Of a stretch of DNA of 64,000 nt, positions 1 to 10,709 are shown one piece after another. How positions within the stretch are numbered: position 1 is the first letter of the stretch; each line of letters begins with the position of its first letter. Source of the DNA: Saturnia japonica (Eukaryota; Arthropoda; Insecta; Lepidoptera; Saturniidae); contig CM065309.1 in assembly GCA_033032175.1 (NCBI GenBank), positions 5,828,001 to 5,892,000 of the forward strand, in the 5' to 3' direction. The notes under the pieces were generated by a model, which was not told the origin of the DNA, ran no database searches, and worked only from the letters and a program-made list of their open reading frames with translations. The position numbers and the translations under genes are program-made.

Positions 1-944
1 TTTATAAGTTTAACGTGTGTATCTGGGTGTTTATCTGTGAAATCGTAGCTCACAAACGGTTGAACCGATTTTGATCTAGTTTTTGTTTGTTTGAAAGGTG
101 ACTTTATCGAGAGTGTTCTTAGCTGATTCAAGAAAATCTTTTCATACGTTTTAATATTATCACTTTTTTTAATAGTTTATTAATAAATGTGAGCATCATC
201 CACAGGTCTGATTGAGTCAGGATTTGGTATTCTGTTACTTCAAAGATATTAAAAAAACCTTAACCTGATGCTGCAGCGTCATCTGGAATCCGTAGGATAC
301 CTAACTTACAGCAGAGTTATCGTATTTGAGCTCATTGAGATGGTGTCAATGAATATCTTACTTGTGTCGGGGGTTGTCTTTAATAAAGACTTCCTTCGTC
401 GTCATATAGGCAGTCTATATAAAGTTGACAATCTATTGTACTTACTTAATTTTTCCCAACAAACGTTACGTTGACTTAATGATAGTATTTTTACTAATAT
501 AACAGAGACCTACAGTTTTTCGGCATATATAGAACAACATTTAAATGTCTGCCAATTGGGTGCCAAATTGTCTCAGTTTTAATAAACGCGAAACGTCTCG
601 TTCTGTGCTATTTACGACATGATCATACTATAGTGTGCGAAATGTAATAGGACAATATACAAATTATATTGAGTTCATTTTTAATAAAAGCTTTTTTTAA
701 TCCTAAATAAAGTAATAAACAGCCATGCATTTAATCTGATTTAAGTTGTCCATAGTTATCTATAATCAACTTCAAATAGGAAAAGCTCTAAACCCTCTTA
801 TATTTTTATGTGGCCCTAACTGAGGTCATTGATGTTACTGTTGTACGCAAGGACTGATGTGGAATGCCACGTACTTGTTGCTAACCACACCCTTTAGATG
901 GGAACACAGCAGCGCAAGCTCTGCTGCTTTCTGGTGAAAATAAA
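1..944. other. AT-rich flank, no gene seen
   Basis: No reading frame here has codon structure, splice context or recognisable protein similarity; the short open frames look random. I see no tandem or inverted structure. Confidence 0.5.
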
Positions 945-1177
945 TAAATAATAATAATAGGAACATAATTTCACACACGGTAATTTTTTTCTAAACCAAA
1001 CAAAGTTTGTATTATGATAACTAAACAGTTGATATACTATACATATTATATAGATACTTAACACGCAGACACATAACTGAAAATTATGCTCATCACGCAA
1101 ATGTTAGTCATGCGCGGCGATCGAACCCGTGACCCCTCAGCTCAATAGTAAGACCTACTACCACTGTGCTAGGAGCT
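945..1177 (-). repeat. tRNA-derived SINE, copy 1
   Basis: On the minus strand a tRNA-like head carries an A box (TAGCACAGTGG) and a B box (GGTTCGATCGCC), followed by a body reading GTGTCTGCGTGTTAAGTATC and ACTGTTTAGTTATCATAATA, then an AT-rich tail near 945-960. The same head and body recur at 30537-30753 and 62088-62301. It is a pol III-type short interspersed element. This copy is the most diverged in the head. Confidence 0.8.
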
Positions 1178-1717
1178 CTGTCGTTTGTATTGCAGTTGCA
1201 ATTTACTTAGATCTCACCACTATTTACATACTCCCTATTTATTGCATTCTAGTGGTCTCCTAGCTAGCTGTCGGACAAAGTTGCAAATTTCTCGCATATG
1301 TTGTTGTATATACATAGGTATATAGTATATGCAGTAGAACTTGCAGTAGAGCTCAGTCTCCATTCTAAGTTTATTTTGTCCTCCTGCACGCGACTTAACT
1401 GTCCACCTGTTTATAGTCAAAGCCAACTCAAAATTCAAGAAAAAAGTAGTGGGAAGGTCAATTTCTGACTGGTTTTAAAATTTCACTTAAACAGGATACT
1501 CATTATCTTTGATATAAATTGAAATGTTCGCTTGTTTAAAATCTCCGAAAGTTCTTCACTGACATCATTGAAATTTTGTAAAAATTTTGTATTTGAATAT
1601 TCGCGTGTTTAAAAAAAACAGAGCCACAGAAACGCGTGGCCAGAATAGCAAGTCTTAATTAAGAATACTTTAAAGTAATTATCTACAATTAAATTATAAT
1701 CGATTTTAAGATTTTTA
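1178..1717. other. Intergenic, nothing recognised
   Basis: AT-rich sequence with no supported gene or repeat boundary. Confidence 0.4.
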
Positions 1718-1910
1718 ACCGACTTCAAAAAAGGAGGAGGTTGTCATGTCGGTTGTATTTTTTAAAATGTTTGTTATGTCATAACTCCGTCATTTATAAA
1801 ATTGTATTTTTGTTGGAAAAGGGGATATTTTCAAGTGGGTCCCATTTTAATTTCGTTGGCATTGGACCTTGGATTTCGAAGATTCATTTGAAAACTAGTA
1901 ACTGAATAGA
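1718..1910 (+). repeat. Dispersed repeat family A, copy 1
   Basis: Begins with ACCGACTTCAAAAAAGGAGG and continues with TTGGCATTGGACCTTGGATT and TTCGAAGATTC. Related blocks occur at 3383-3640 and 56105-56225. This motif is a familiar dispersed repeat in moth genomes; I cannot assign a class. Confidence 0.6.
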
Positions 1911-2469
1911 AAATCGAATAGATGTATAGTGTTGAAATATTGAGTTCGTCTACAAAAATCATTCTCTTTGAGATATTATATTTTAAATGTTTTAAATTTG
2001 TTTTGTTCTGAAAGTAAAAGTTTTCTTTTTAAGTAACATTTGGTGAACACATTTTTACCCTTGAAAAAGGTTTTAATTTATTATTTCGGAGAAGATAGTT
2101 TAAAGCACCCGAACTACGAGTCATAAAAACTAGGTAGAATTCGAGTATTGTATAGACTGCATAAACACCAAATGTTACACGATGTAAAAAGGACAACTGT
2201 AGAAATATAGTTGTAAGCAGTTAGTTCTCTCTGATCCTTGATGGTGTTAAGACAGACTTCCGAAAACTCTATTTCAAGAAATAAAAATCTTCCAATGAAT
2301 AAAATCTTAAATCATTAAAAGAATACACTGTCACATATCCATAATCCCAACATATAGTGATTAATATTAGTATTGGTAAGACTAGGTAGGTACCTAATTA
2401 AGGACGTTCTCAACAAACTTGGAACTACAAAGGCACAACGGAACTCTTTAACCTTTGGTATAAAAATAG

Positions 2470-2705
2470 GTAGACAGAGGTAGGGTACAGAGAAATTTCT
2501 TTGGAGATTTCGCTTCACTTGGGACAGTCCGACTAGTGGAATAACCTCATGTTGTGTTCCTGCGGTCAGTAGGGTTTCTAGAACTCCTTGGGGTAGGAGA
2601 GTTCAAGGTCGACAACGCGCTAGTGATACCTATTGTATTAAATGCGTCCATAGGCTATGGTATCTGCTTACTATCAGACGGGCTTTATGATCGTTTGTCA
2701 CATTT
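2470..2705 (+). repeat. Dispersed repeat family B, copy 1
   Basis: Shares several blocks with 58880-59125 and with the reverse complement of 34796-35045: GAAATTTCTTTGGAGATTTC, CTCCTTGGGGTAGG, CGCTAGTGATACCTAT and the GCGTCCATAGGCTA block. No coding capacity. Confidence 0.65.
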
Positions 2706-3382
2706 ATTGTATAAAAAAAGGCATCAGAACTCCGTAATAAAACAATTTAACTTGCCGTGTTTGGGTCTATGTATATATATAAAAGCTCGACTATGTTCTT
2801 TATAATACTAAAGAGGTTCGTCTGTAAGTGGAGTTTCGTTTGGCACAATGGATACAGTAAAAAGAGTTTTACGACCGCTTTCGGTCTATTCCTCAAAGAC
2901 GTAAGAGATATAAAATATAGCTGCATGTACATCGTCTATAAAGATTCTATTTGAAGGTCATGTGACCATTAATGTTTGGATGAGCGATGACCCCGTGTTC
3001 AAGTCGGATTCGTAGGTAAGTGCGAATAGTTGATTGGAGGTTATTCAACTGGTGTTGGACAGAAATAGCACGATCGCTACGTCCGTACGTTCTGTGTCCG
3101 CTCAGCGCGCAGCTAATGACGCCCGACTTGGTCCGACCCGGGCCCATCCTACACTTCCGGGATACGGTTCGAATTGGACTACAACCACCGTTCCTATTTA
3201 AATGAGTAATAGCATCCTAATACTTGTGTTTGATATTCAGGGGGATTAACAATTGATTGCTTCCTCACTATAGTAGTCGAGAGGTAACAACTGCTTACAA
3301 GACAAGTTTCCATTTCGATTATGATCTGTATAATCAATATTTAGATACAACTACAAAATTTAGGAAAGTTTTGTTTTGTAGG
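2706..3382. other. Intergenic, nothing firmly recognised
   Basis: A moderately GC-rich patch near 3060-3180 interrupts AT-rich sequence. I could not connect it to a gene or to another repeat copy. Confidence 0.35.
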
Positions 3383-3640
3383 ATTTTTAATCGACATCAA
3401 AGAAATGAGGAGGTTCTCAATTCGAAAGTATATTTATTATATATGGTTTTTTTAATGGATTTTCAGCCATAACTTCTTTGTTTGTGAACCGATATGGAAG
3501 GTTTTTTTTTCGTTGGAAAGGGGATGACAGAACGGTGGTTCCTTTTTAATTTCATTGGCATTGGACCTTCAACTTCGAAGATACACCAGGGAACTCCTCA
3601 AAATCATTGAAGTAAATTTTCTTTTTTGTTAAAAATGAAG
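3383..3640 (+). repeat. Dispersed repeat family A, copy 2
   Basis: Contains ATCGACATCAAAGAAATGAGG, then TTGGCATTGGACCTTCAACT and CGAAGATACACCAGGGAACT followed by CAAAATCATTGAA. The latter half is nearly identical to 56145-56215. Confidence 0.65.
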
Positions 3641-3719
3641 TTAAAAGATCATCGTAATAATTGAATTGCGTTAAGTTATGGTCGTTGATGGACTGCTGTT
3701 TTGGGTTTAGTGCCGGATT

Positions 3720-3960
3720 GAGATGGCGGCGAAGCGGCTGAGTGTTCGCTTAGCCCGATGTCGCGGGGTGATCGCGATATTTATAGAGGCACCGAGACGC
3801 CGCGCCGCGCCGGCCTCACTCTATCCCACATGTTAATTAGCTACTTGCGCCACATTTTTTCTGGACGTGACCGTTCACGGTTTTGCGATGCCGAGCAGTG
3901 CCACGCCGGTACGCTGCGGTCGCTTCCGACCGATAAACATTGACACCTAACGTAACTGGC
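3720..3960. promoter_or_regulatory. GC-rich island, possible promoter or 5' non-coding exon
   Basis: About 240 bp of high GC with frequent CpG in AT-rich surroundings, including a TATTTATAG string at about 3779. The first Nuak coding exon begins with a 3' splice site, so an upstream non-coding exon is expected and this island is one place it could lie. No transcript evidence; a GC-rich transposon fragment is an equal alternative. Confidence 0.2.
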
Positions 3961-4204
3961 CTAGATTTGAAGTCGGTTAATGCAAGGACGATACCAGTGG
4001 AAATACGTGTGAGAAAATAAACCGCGATGACAGTTCAAGTACCTTAAATGCAAATGCGTTCGATTTATTGCTTAAACTAACATTCATTTATTATCACTCG
4101 TGATCATTTGTGAAGTTGTGATTCACTCGATCTGAATATCACTCTTGTAACAATGGCTAAAACGGAGAGTTTCAAATAAGATAAGCGTTTTTTTACTTTA
4201 GTTA

Positions 4205-4310
4205 TAGATATTTTTAGGGTTCCGTAACTCATAATGAAAAAAGACAACTCTTATAGGATCACTTTGTTGTCCATCTAGCTGTTTATTTATCCATGTGTCA
4301 TAAACCATAG
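4205..4310 (-). repeat. Dispersed repeat family C, terminal part
   Basis: Read on the minus strand it contains ACAACAAAGTGATCCTATAA and then GTTACGGAACCCTAAAAAT, the kind of tail found on common moth RTE-like repeats. A longer, more diverged relative is at 32900-33370. It abuts the mariner element's left target site. Confidence 0.5.
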
Positions 4311-5616
4311 TACAAGGTGTCCAGAAAGGGTATCGGGTATTTGTTTTCGCGCCATATTCGAAACGGGGCGTCTAAAGGGTGCGGGGAGGGGTTCGTGGCG
4401 TCCGCCATTTTGTGGAGTTTTAGTCACGATGGAACAGTACTCGGGGACGCATCGCGCATTTTGCGTACGAGCGTATTATCGTAATGGTGATTCAATAGTG
4501 ACTGCTCAACGTCTCTATCGTGCTGAATATCGTACACGCCACGCGTCAAGTGACGATAGCATTAGGAAATGGATCAGGATGTTCGAGAATACAGGTGCGA
4601 CAGTTAAAATTCAAAACTCTGGTCATCCTCGTTCAGTTCGCGATGAAGAAACAATTGAAGAAGTTGAGGCGTCGGTTCGTCAAAATCCGTCTTTATCCAT
4701 CCGAAAGCGAAGCCAAGCGTTGAACATCAAAAAATCGTCTTTACATTCGATTTTAAAGAAAGACTTACATCTAAAAGCCTATAAAATTCAATTGGTTCAA
4801 GAATTGAAGGATACGGACTATGCTAATCGACTGAATTTTGCGAACGAAATGCTGCAGCGATTTAACAACTTTAACAACATACTGTTCAGTGACGAAGCAA
4901 ATTTTCACCTGAATGGTCATGTTAATAAGCAGAATTGTCGGTACTGGGCAGTGGAGAATCCGAGACGAAAGCATGAACGACCCCTGCATAGCCCAAAGGT
5001 CGTTGTTTGGGCCGCTATGTCTGCTAAAGGCATAATTGGTCCTTATTTTCATGAAGATCAACGAGGCCGAGCAATTAATGTGAATAGTGACCGTTATTGC
5101 GATATGTTGCGAAATTTTTTGGTCCCAGAGTTGCAGGAGTTTGCAGGTTTCAACTCAAGAACGTGGTTCCAGCAAGATGGGGCCACTTGCCATACCTCAA
5201 ATGACTCAATGGAAGTTGTTAACGAATTATTCCCTAATAAAGTCATTTCGCGAAGGGGTAACATCAACTGGCCTCCCAGAAGCCCCGACCTTAGCCCGCT
5301 TGACTATTTTGCATGGGGATACCTTAAAAGTAAGGTTTATCAAAACAATCCGACGAATCTAACCCAGTTAAAGCAAAACATCCGGTCAGAAATGGCAGCA
5401 ATATCGATAGCTATGTGTCAACGTGTTATCGCCAATCTTCGTTTCCGTTTAGAAGAGTGCCAGCAACGTAACGGTCATCATTTGGATAACATCATCTTTT
5501 CCAAAAAATGCTCAATTCATATGCTAATAATAAACAATAAACTTTTTTATTGCATACAAATAATTTTTGTTTCATTGAACTTACAAATACCCGATACCCT
5601 TTCTGGACACCTTGTA
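4311..5616 (+). mobile_element. Complete mariner-type (DD41D) DNA transposon
   Basis: Bounded by TA duplications at 4311-4312 and 5615-5616. The element proper is 4313-5614 (1,302 bp), with terminal inverted repeats of 31 bp (4313-4343 and 5584-5614) that match at all 31 positions; they begin CAAGGTGTCCAGAAAGGG. One transposase frame fills the interior. Perfect TIRs plus an open transposase mean a recent insertion. TA target sites are the rule for the IS630/Tc1/mariner superfamily. The third catalytic residue spacing, 41, is the spacing reported for the rosa-type group; I infer that placement from spacing alone. Confidence 0.93.
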
Positions 5617-5646
5617 TATGATATTAATTTCAACTCTATACCTTAA
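4429..5646 (+). CDS. Mariner-type DD41D transposase, 405 aa, frame overruns the 3' TIR
   Basis: The enzyme would bind the element's TIRs and cut and paste it at TA sites. The N-terminal ~110 residues form two helix-turn-helix-like regions (residues ~8-55, similar to the DUF4817-type domain, and ~72-110). The catalytic triad is visible: D155 in FSDEANF, D250 in FQQDGATCHTS, and D292 in SPDLSPLDYFAWGYLK; 41 residues separate the last two. Relatives usually stop shortly after a motif like the HHLDNIIF seen at residues ~345-352. Here the frame continues ~50 residues through the TIR (translated as LQIPDTLSGHLV) into host DNA, so the native stop has probably been lost. A one-base deletion in the A run at ~5503-5508 would restore a TAA nearby. 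The start is the first ATG after the left TIR. No other stop or frameshift is visible. Confidence 0.92.
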   Translation: MEQYSGTHRAFCVRAYYRNGDSIVTAQRLYRAEYRTRHASSDDSIRKWIRMFENTGATVKIQNSGHPRSVRDEETIEEVEASVRQNPSLSIRKRSQALNIKKSSLHSILKKDLHLKAYKIQLVQELKDTDYANRLNFANEMLQRFNNFNNILFSDEANFHLNGHVNKQNCRYWAVENPRRKHERPLHSPKVVVWAAMSAKGIIGPYFHEDQRGRAINVNSDRYCDMLRNFLVPELQEFAGFNSRTWFQQDGATCHTSNDSMEVVNELFPNKVISRRGNINWPPRSPDLSPLDYFAWGYLKSKVYQNNPTNLTQLKQNIRSEMAAISIAMCQRVIANLRFRLEECQQRNGHHLDNIIFSKKCSIHMLIINNKLFYCIQIIFVSLNLQIPDTLSGHLVYDINFNSIP

Positions 5647-6066
5647 GTCATTTTCAAGAAAACTAAGGTATATTGCCCCATATTGATGGAAAAATCAAGT
5701 TTTTAGATTATCCCAATTAAGAGATACACAGTCTAAAAGTCGTATTTAGTGATCGATCATCAAAACCTACGGAGTACTTCTTGGAGATCTAGAGTCTTGA
5801 AATTTGATACGAAGGGGACAATGCGAAGTGAGGTTTTTAAAGATAAGTTAAAGAGTAAATTCGAAAATAATATATTTTAAAATCCACCACGCAACACGAT
5901 TTATCTTGCGGTTATTTTTTCTTGAACAAAACAGAGGAAATGTCTGATAGGGCGCTCCTTGGTCTCAATATGTGGGGTCAGGGTGCCTTCCATGCTATAT
6001 TATCCAAACCTGGCAGTACTGACGCCCGTTCGGTATACAACTTCATTGATTGTCACTTTAACCAAT
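5617..6066. other. Intergenic, nothing recognised
   Basis: Separates the mariner element from the LINE insertion. No supported gene, repeat end or tandem structure. Confidence 0.4.
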
Positions 6067-7424
6067 ATGTGTTGATTTAACTTTTTTTTTTTTTTTTTTT
6101 TAACGTGGAGAAACCCATCATGGGTACACACCCGCCCGGGGGAACGAGTGGTTATGTGAGACTCCTACTCACTAAAACTCCACGGTGTACCATCCGCCGC
6201 CATACTGGGGCGACGCGGGCACCGCGCTGGCATACAGCCGCGCCGCACCGGCGTCCGGCCCGGCTAAATCGGGCCCCGGCCTAAGTAGGAGACGGCTCAG
6301 AACATCCTAGCCACCAGCCTAGCTCTCACCACACTCGGCAGCGAGAGGTCCCCTCCAATAGCTACGGCCAGAGTGCGGCGCTGTTCCACCCACGCAGCAC
6401 ACTCAGAGAGAGTGTGCTGCGCCGTGTCCTCTAAAGCCCCGCACTCGTGGCACGTAGTGTTGGGCTCCCTTCTGGCTATCTTGTGCAGGTACCATCCGAA
6501 ACAACCATGTCTGGATAGTACCTGCACAAGTCTAAACGTCAGGGAGCCCCGCTCCCTGGCGCACCATTCCCGGAGGACCGGGCGGACGGCGTCTATGGTA
6601 TAACGCCCATAGCGCGCGTCCGCCAGGTCCTCCTCCCACCTCCTTATGACCTCCTCCCGGGCCTCCCGCCGGACCCTGTCTACCTCTGTGGGAGCTGGAG
6701 GCTCCCCTAACTCTCTTCTCGCCGCCGTGAACCTGTACACGGTGGCGAGCACCTCCGCCTCCAACTCCCACGGCGCGGAGCCAGCAAGAACCATGGCCGC
6801 CCCCGCGGACACCGACCGGTATCCGCGGATTACTCTCAGCGCCACGACACGCTGCGTAGCACGCAGTACGCGTCTGTTCGTGGCGCTGAGGGCATCCGCC
6901 CAGATCGGTGCCCCGTAGACGGCCATGCTCTTGACAACTCCCGCGAACAAACGGCGACAGCTCGCGCCCGGCCCCCCCGAATTCGGGAGAAGCCGGCCGA
7001 GAACCGCCGCCGCTCCCACTATCCGCGGTTCGAGTCCCTTAAAGTGGGACTCGAACCGCCAACGTCCGTCCAGGATAAGGCCCAGATATTTCATCTGGAC
7101 CCCAACCCGGACCCTCACACTTTCCACGTATATGTGGGCCCCAGGAGGCGGCCCACACCGAGGCCCATGGAAAAGTAGGGCCTCGGTCTTCTCAGCCGCC
7201 ACCCTGAGGCCCAACGCCTTTATGCGCCCGACCACGAGGGCAGCGCCCTCTGTGGCCAGACGCGCCACCTCTTCATAAGTCCCCCCTTGAGCTACGACTA
7301 GGGTGTCGTCCGCGTAGCATAGCACGCGAATCCCCGAAGAGAGTGCTACGCGGAGCACCCAGTCGTAGCCCATGTGCCACAGGAGCGGCCCCAACACCGA
7401 CCCCTGTGGATGTGTTGATTTAAC
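6067..7424 (-). mobile_element. 5'-truncated R1-type LINE with 15-bp target duplication
   Basis: Flanked by identical 15-bp direct repeats ATGTGTTGATTTAAC at 6067-6081 and 7410-7424. The insert (6082-7409) is in minus orientation: its poly(A) tail is the T run at 6082-~6101, its 3' UTR occupies ~6102-6296, and its reverse-transcriptase C-terminal half is 6297-7409. The insert is strikingly GC-rich compared with its surroundings. A 5' truncation, poly(A) tail and variable-length duplication together are diagnostic of target-primed reverse transcription. Confidence 0.92.
6297..7409 (-). pseudogene. R1-clade reverse transcriptase, C-terminal fragment
   Basis: An uninterrupted frame of ~370 residues begins at PQGSVLGPLLW (an RT motif), includes the catalytic YADD box (CYADDTLVVAQ), the thumb region with YLGLILDGRWRFESHF, and a C-terminal zinc-knuckle CHECGALEDTAQHTLSEC (CX2CX8HX4C). 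It ends in a stop at 6297-6299. The endonuclease and the first half of the RT are missing. The frame appears to start at an ATG at 7442 only because the flanking target duplication happens to be open; those ~11 residues are host sequence. The domain order and zinc knuckle fit the R1/TRAS group of non-LTR elements. No stops or frameshifts are present in what remains. Confidence 0.88.
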
Positions 7425-7886
7425 TAGGCCAACGTAACCCAAAGGGTTAACGGCTATACAACTAAGAAGAAAAAAACAGCTTGAGTTATATTTTTACCGA
7501 AGACTAGGGTTTTATGGCTTCATACTGTTGTGAAAAATCACATTTCTATATTAAAGCAATAAGTAGATGTGGCCCTTCATACTATAAGTCTCGCTCACTA
7601 ATCAGAAGAACCTATAGAGTACTTCCAAGCTACATACATACGTCATAATAATATGTTATCCGTATGCAAACAATGACCAGGGTCGCCTTTTTGAGCATAA
7701 GTACAATTTATAATTGTAATTTCACGTAAACATTAGATATAAACAATTTTGATTTTTTATGAATTAATTAAATCACTTTTGTGGCTTAAATATTAATGTT
7801 ATAAGGCGTAGCGGACTTTTTAAATCTTTCTAGTTTAGGTATTAATTAATATACTAGAATTATAAATAAGTATAAGGCTGCCAATT
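7425..7886. other. Intergenic, nothing recognised
   Basis: AT-rich; no supported gene or repeat. Confidence 0.4.
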
Positions 7887-8532
7887 CACTGCAGCGGAGC
7901 GGAGCTGTGGACCTATTAGTGTAGGATCCCGCTATAGAACGACCTTCACCGAGCTGGTTAATGGATGAAAAGTATTTTATATAAAATTAAATATGTCAAT
8001 TAATTTATCGCACATGGGTTGACTAAAAAATTTAAGTCCAGAATATGATTAATTAACAATTTAAAAGTAATTTTATTTTAAACATTTCACTGGTTTGGTT
8101 AATGGATAAATTCCATACCAATCGAAAGTATGAAGCCTATAGAATATGCAAACGTTAGGTTGACTATTTTTTTCCCTTCACAACTCTTGGTTAGGCTGCT
8201 ATAAACAGGTAAGTCAATACTAGTAAATTGCATTGGTCTGGTTAATGAATTAAAGTTAAGTTAAAATAAAGATTATTTCATTACGAACACGCTGGTATAG
8301 GGTTGTCTGCGAAAAATCAGCCCAGACTTCCGGTTGTCGAGTTTTAAAAACTGAAATATTGCTGCAAGTGAATACGTACGACAGAGAGCTCCCAGCGAAC
8401 AATCCCATGCGATAGAAGAGGACACGACATATACCAAGGCTGTCTTTCCATTGAAGCGGAGCGGAGCGAAGCGTTGAATCTATCCTATTGGATTGCATAA
8501 AAATCTAACCTTGGCTCCGCTCCGCAACAGTG
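7887..8532. mobile_element. Candidate non-autonomous TIR element with GCGGAGC ends
   Basis: The left end CACTGCAGCGGAGCGGAGC (7887-7905) is matched by the reverse complement of the right end, CACTGTTGCGGAGCGGAGC, ending at 8532. A further GCGGAGCGGAGCG block lies just inside the right end (~8453), and the phrase TGGTTAATGGAT or a close variant recurs at ~7956, ~8096 and ~8238. GCGGAGC-rich ends are often seen in hAT-like elements, but I could not see a clear target duplication, so the class is open. No transposase. Confidence 0.5.
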
Positions 8533-8699
8533 GACATGGGTTTGTGCTTTTTTTTCATAATATCAATTTTTTTAAATACCTTGTTTGTGTTACAATTTTG
8601 GCTAGTTTGAACCCCAAATAAAAATAAACAAGTGCATTAGGTTTCGCCAGCAAATGATTAGACATGTGTATTTGTATTTAGGATTCCGAATAATATCTT

Positions 8700-9342
8700 C
8701 TATGCGTTTTTTTTGTTTGGTCTTTTGTTTAAACACGCTATTCTCTGGAACTACCATTCGGATTCGGGAAAACTTTTTGTATAAGATAGCCCGATTCACG
8801 AGGAATAGTATAGATTATCTATCATTAGGCTACATCTCTCAGCTAGCATTAAATATTGATTTTTGTTAAGTAAGTCGGAAGTGAAAGCGTTCCAGAACTG
8901 CCTTAACCGCGTGCGCTGAAGTAATTAATGGTTAATGACACGTAAATAGAGTGTTCTACAAAAATATTGGTCCTTATTATATTAAAAAAAAATCCACGAT
9001 AGCATAATATATCGATCTCATTCATAATACTTAAGCCACAATAAGTATTTTGTGACAAAAGTTTGTTGAATATTAAAAAGTGATTTATGTGCATTATTTA
9101 TAGGAATAGAATATTAATCTTTACGAACAAAAGTTACTTCATCATAAAGACAATTTTGTGAAGTGAAATTTTACCCTTTAAAGCATTATTTGGACACATA
9201 GTTTAGGAGATAATGGAAAATTAAAATAATTTGTTCTTGCGGGAAGTGAAAACAATTATGATAAGCCACACGGGTGCGTTGGAGGCGCGGGTGTTGTTTG
9301 TCGGACAAAATAAACGCGAGTGAAACCGTGGGGCAAAGCTAG
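8700..9342 (+). mobile_element. Helitron family H1, copy 1 (5' end decayed)
   Basis: Shares with 19650-20256 and 61082-61738 the blocks TTTAAACACGCTAATCTCTGG (here slightly changed), AAGTCGGAAGTG, GTTCTACAAAAATATT, AAAAGTGATTTAT and GTGAAACCGT, and ends in CTAG followed by T. That end is the Helitron 3' signature. The TC 5' end seen in the 61082 copy is not clear here. A short extra piece of the same family is at 9366-9425. No helicase coding. Confidence 0.7.
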
Positions 9343-9425
9343 TAATATTATAAATTTCAATAGATTATTTGTTTGAACACGCTACTATCTGGAACTAACA
9401 GTCAGATTAAAAAAAAATGTATTTG

Positions 9426-10709
9426 AAAGCCTATGAATGAAGGAAGGTTATATAGATTGTATATACGAATGTATCTTCACGCAACGACTTCGGAGTTGTG
9501 TGCCGTAATTTATACTTATATTAAAACAGTAAAGAGTCGAAATCTGTACATTGAAGATAGTTGGGGAAAAATAATACTGGGGGGGTGTAGAATCATAGAA
9601 TACATTACGATAGTTTTTTAAATTTTTGTCTGTTTGAACATTTTGAACGCCAATCACGCAAAAACTACTGGTTCGAATTTAATTAAATTTGGTATGATTT
9701 TAGTTTATAAGTCTGAAGGTACATTTAGGATGCATTTTTCCTAGTATGAACATGGTATTGTCTATAAATTGGGTTTAGGTTATGTACATATAAAAAATTA
9801 TGTATGTTTTAAGTAATTTGGTGATGTTTTTAAAATATTTTATTTAAAAAAAGGAAAAATATCAAATGAATCCAAATTATTTCATCTTTACATAATTTTT
9901 CAAAAAAAGTGATAAATCGAAAAGTGTTTTTTTTTTCAGGAGTATTTTATATTTATTGTCACACTTACTTACTTATTTTCTGTAAGCACTTATATTAATA
10001 ACTGAAAGCTGGGTTTTTATTATTATTTTTAAATGTATTTAGATAGATTTTAAGGTTATTTTTAAATATTTGAAATCATTCAAATATCTATTCGATTTCA
10101 ATTTTCTGTCGTTTGGTGTTTGCGCTATCAAGTTTTTTATTAAATTATAATTAACAGAAAAGCATTATTATTCACTCGATACTAACGGCTTATAAAAATA
10201 AAGTTATTAATTTAAATTAGCTTTTCGTAAAAGACGGTTAACATTTAAAATGATTTTAGTTGGGTATTCTCAAAGCCTATACCGGTTAAATACCGCAAGA
10301 TGAAATTGAGGTGTGGGGTGGTTTTTATTTAGTTACTGTTTTTCATAGACGAAATATACCACGCGGCCGAAGTTCCTGGCACAGCTTGTATACCATATAA
10401 TTTTTAATGCCGAAATCAACTCCATGGTTCTTGAGTTATAAGCGTTATATGACATTATAAGACACGGGCTCATAGACCGAGAGAGGTCAGAGAATATATG
10501 TATAATATACAAAAACATTTAATGTAAAAGACGGTTCATGTACTGTATGTATTGTAAACTGTATGGAAACCGAACCCTAAGAAAGTGAGTTCTACTCGTT
10601 ACTTGTACGAATTTTTTACCGTAATTGGGTTACAATTTTTTAAACTTTTTTTAGCTTGTTAAACTAAAATTTCATATCATTTATTCCAACACTTTATTGC
10701 GATTTTAAA
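9426..10709. other. AT-rich intergenic stretch
   Basis: No gene recognised. A block at ~10340-10480 (reverse complement contains GCCAGGAACTTCGGCCGCG) is richer in GC and resembles a dispersed repeat tail, but I see no second copy in this window. Confidence 0.35.

Noticed and set aside
4771..5061. 96-codon minus-strand frame
   Set aside because: Antisense shadow of the mariner transposase.
6373..7278. Several plus-strand frames of 76-117 codons
   Set aside because: Antisense shadows of the GC-rich reverse transcriptase on the minus strand.
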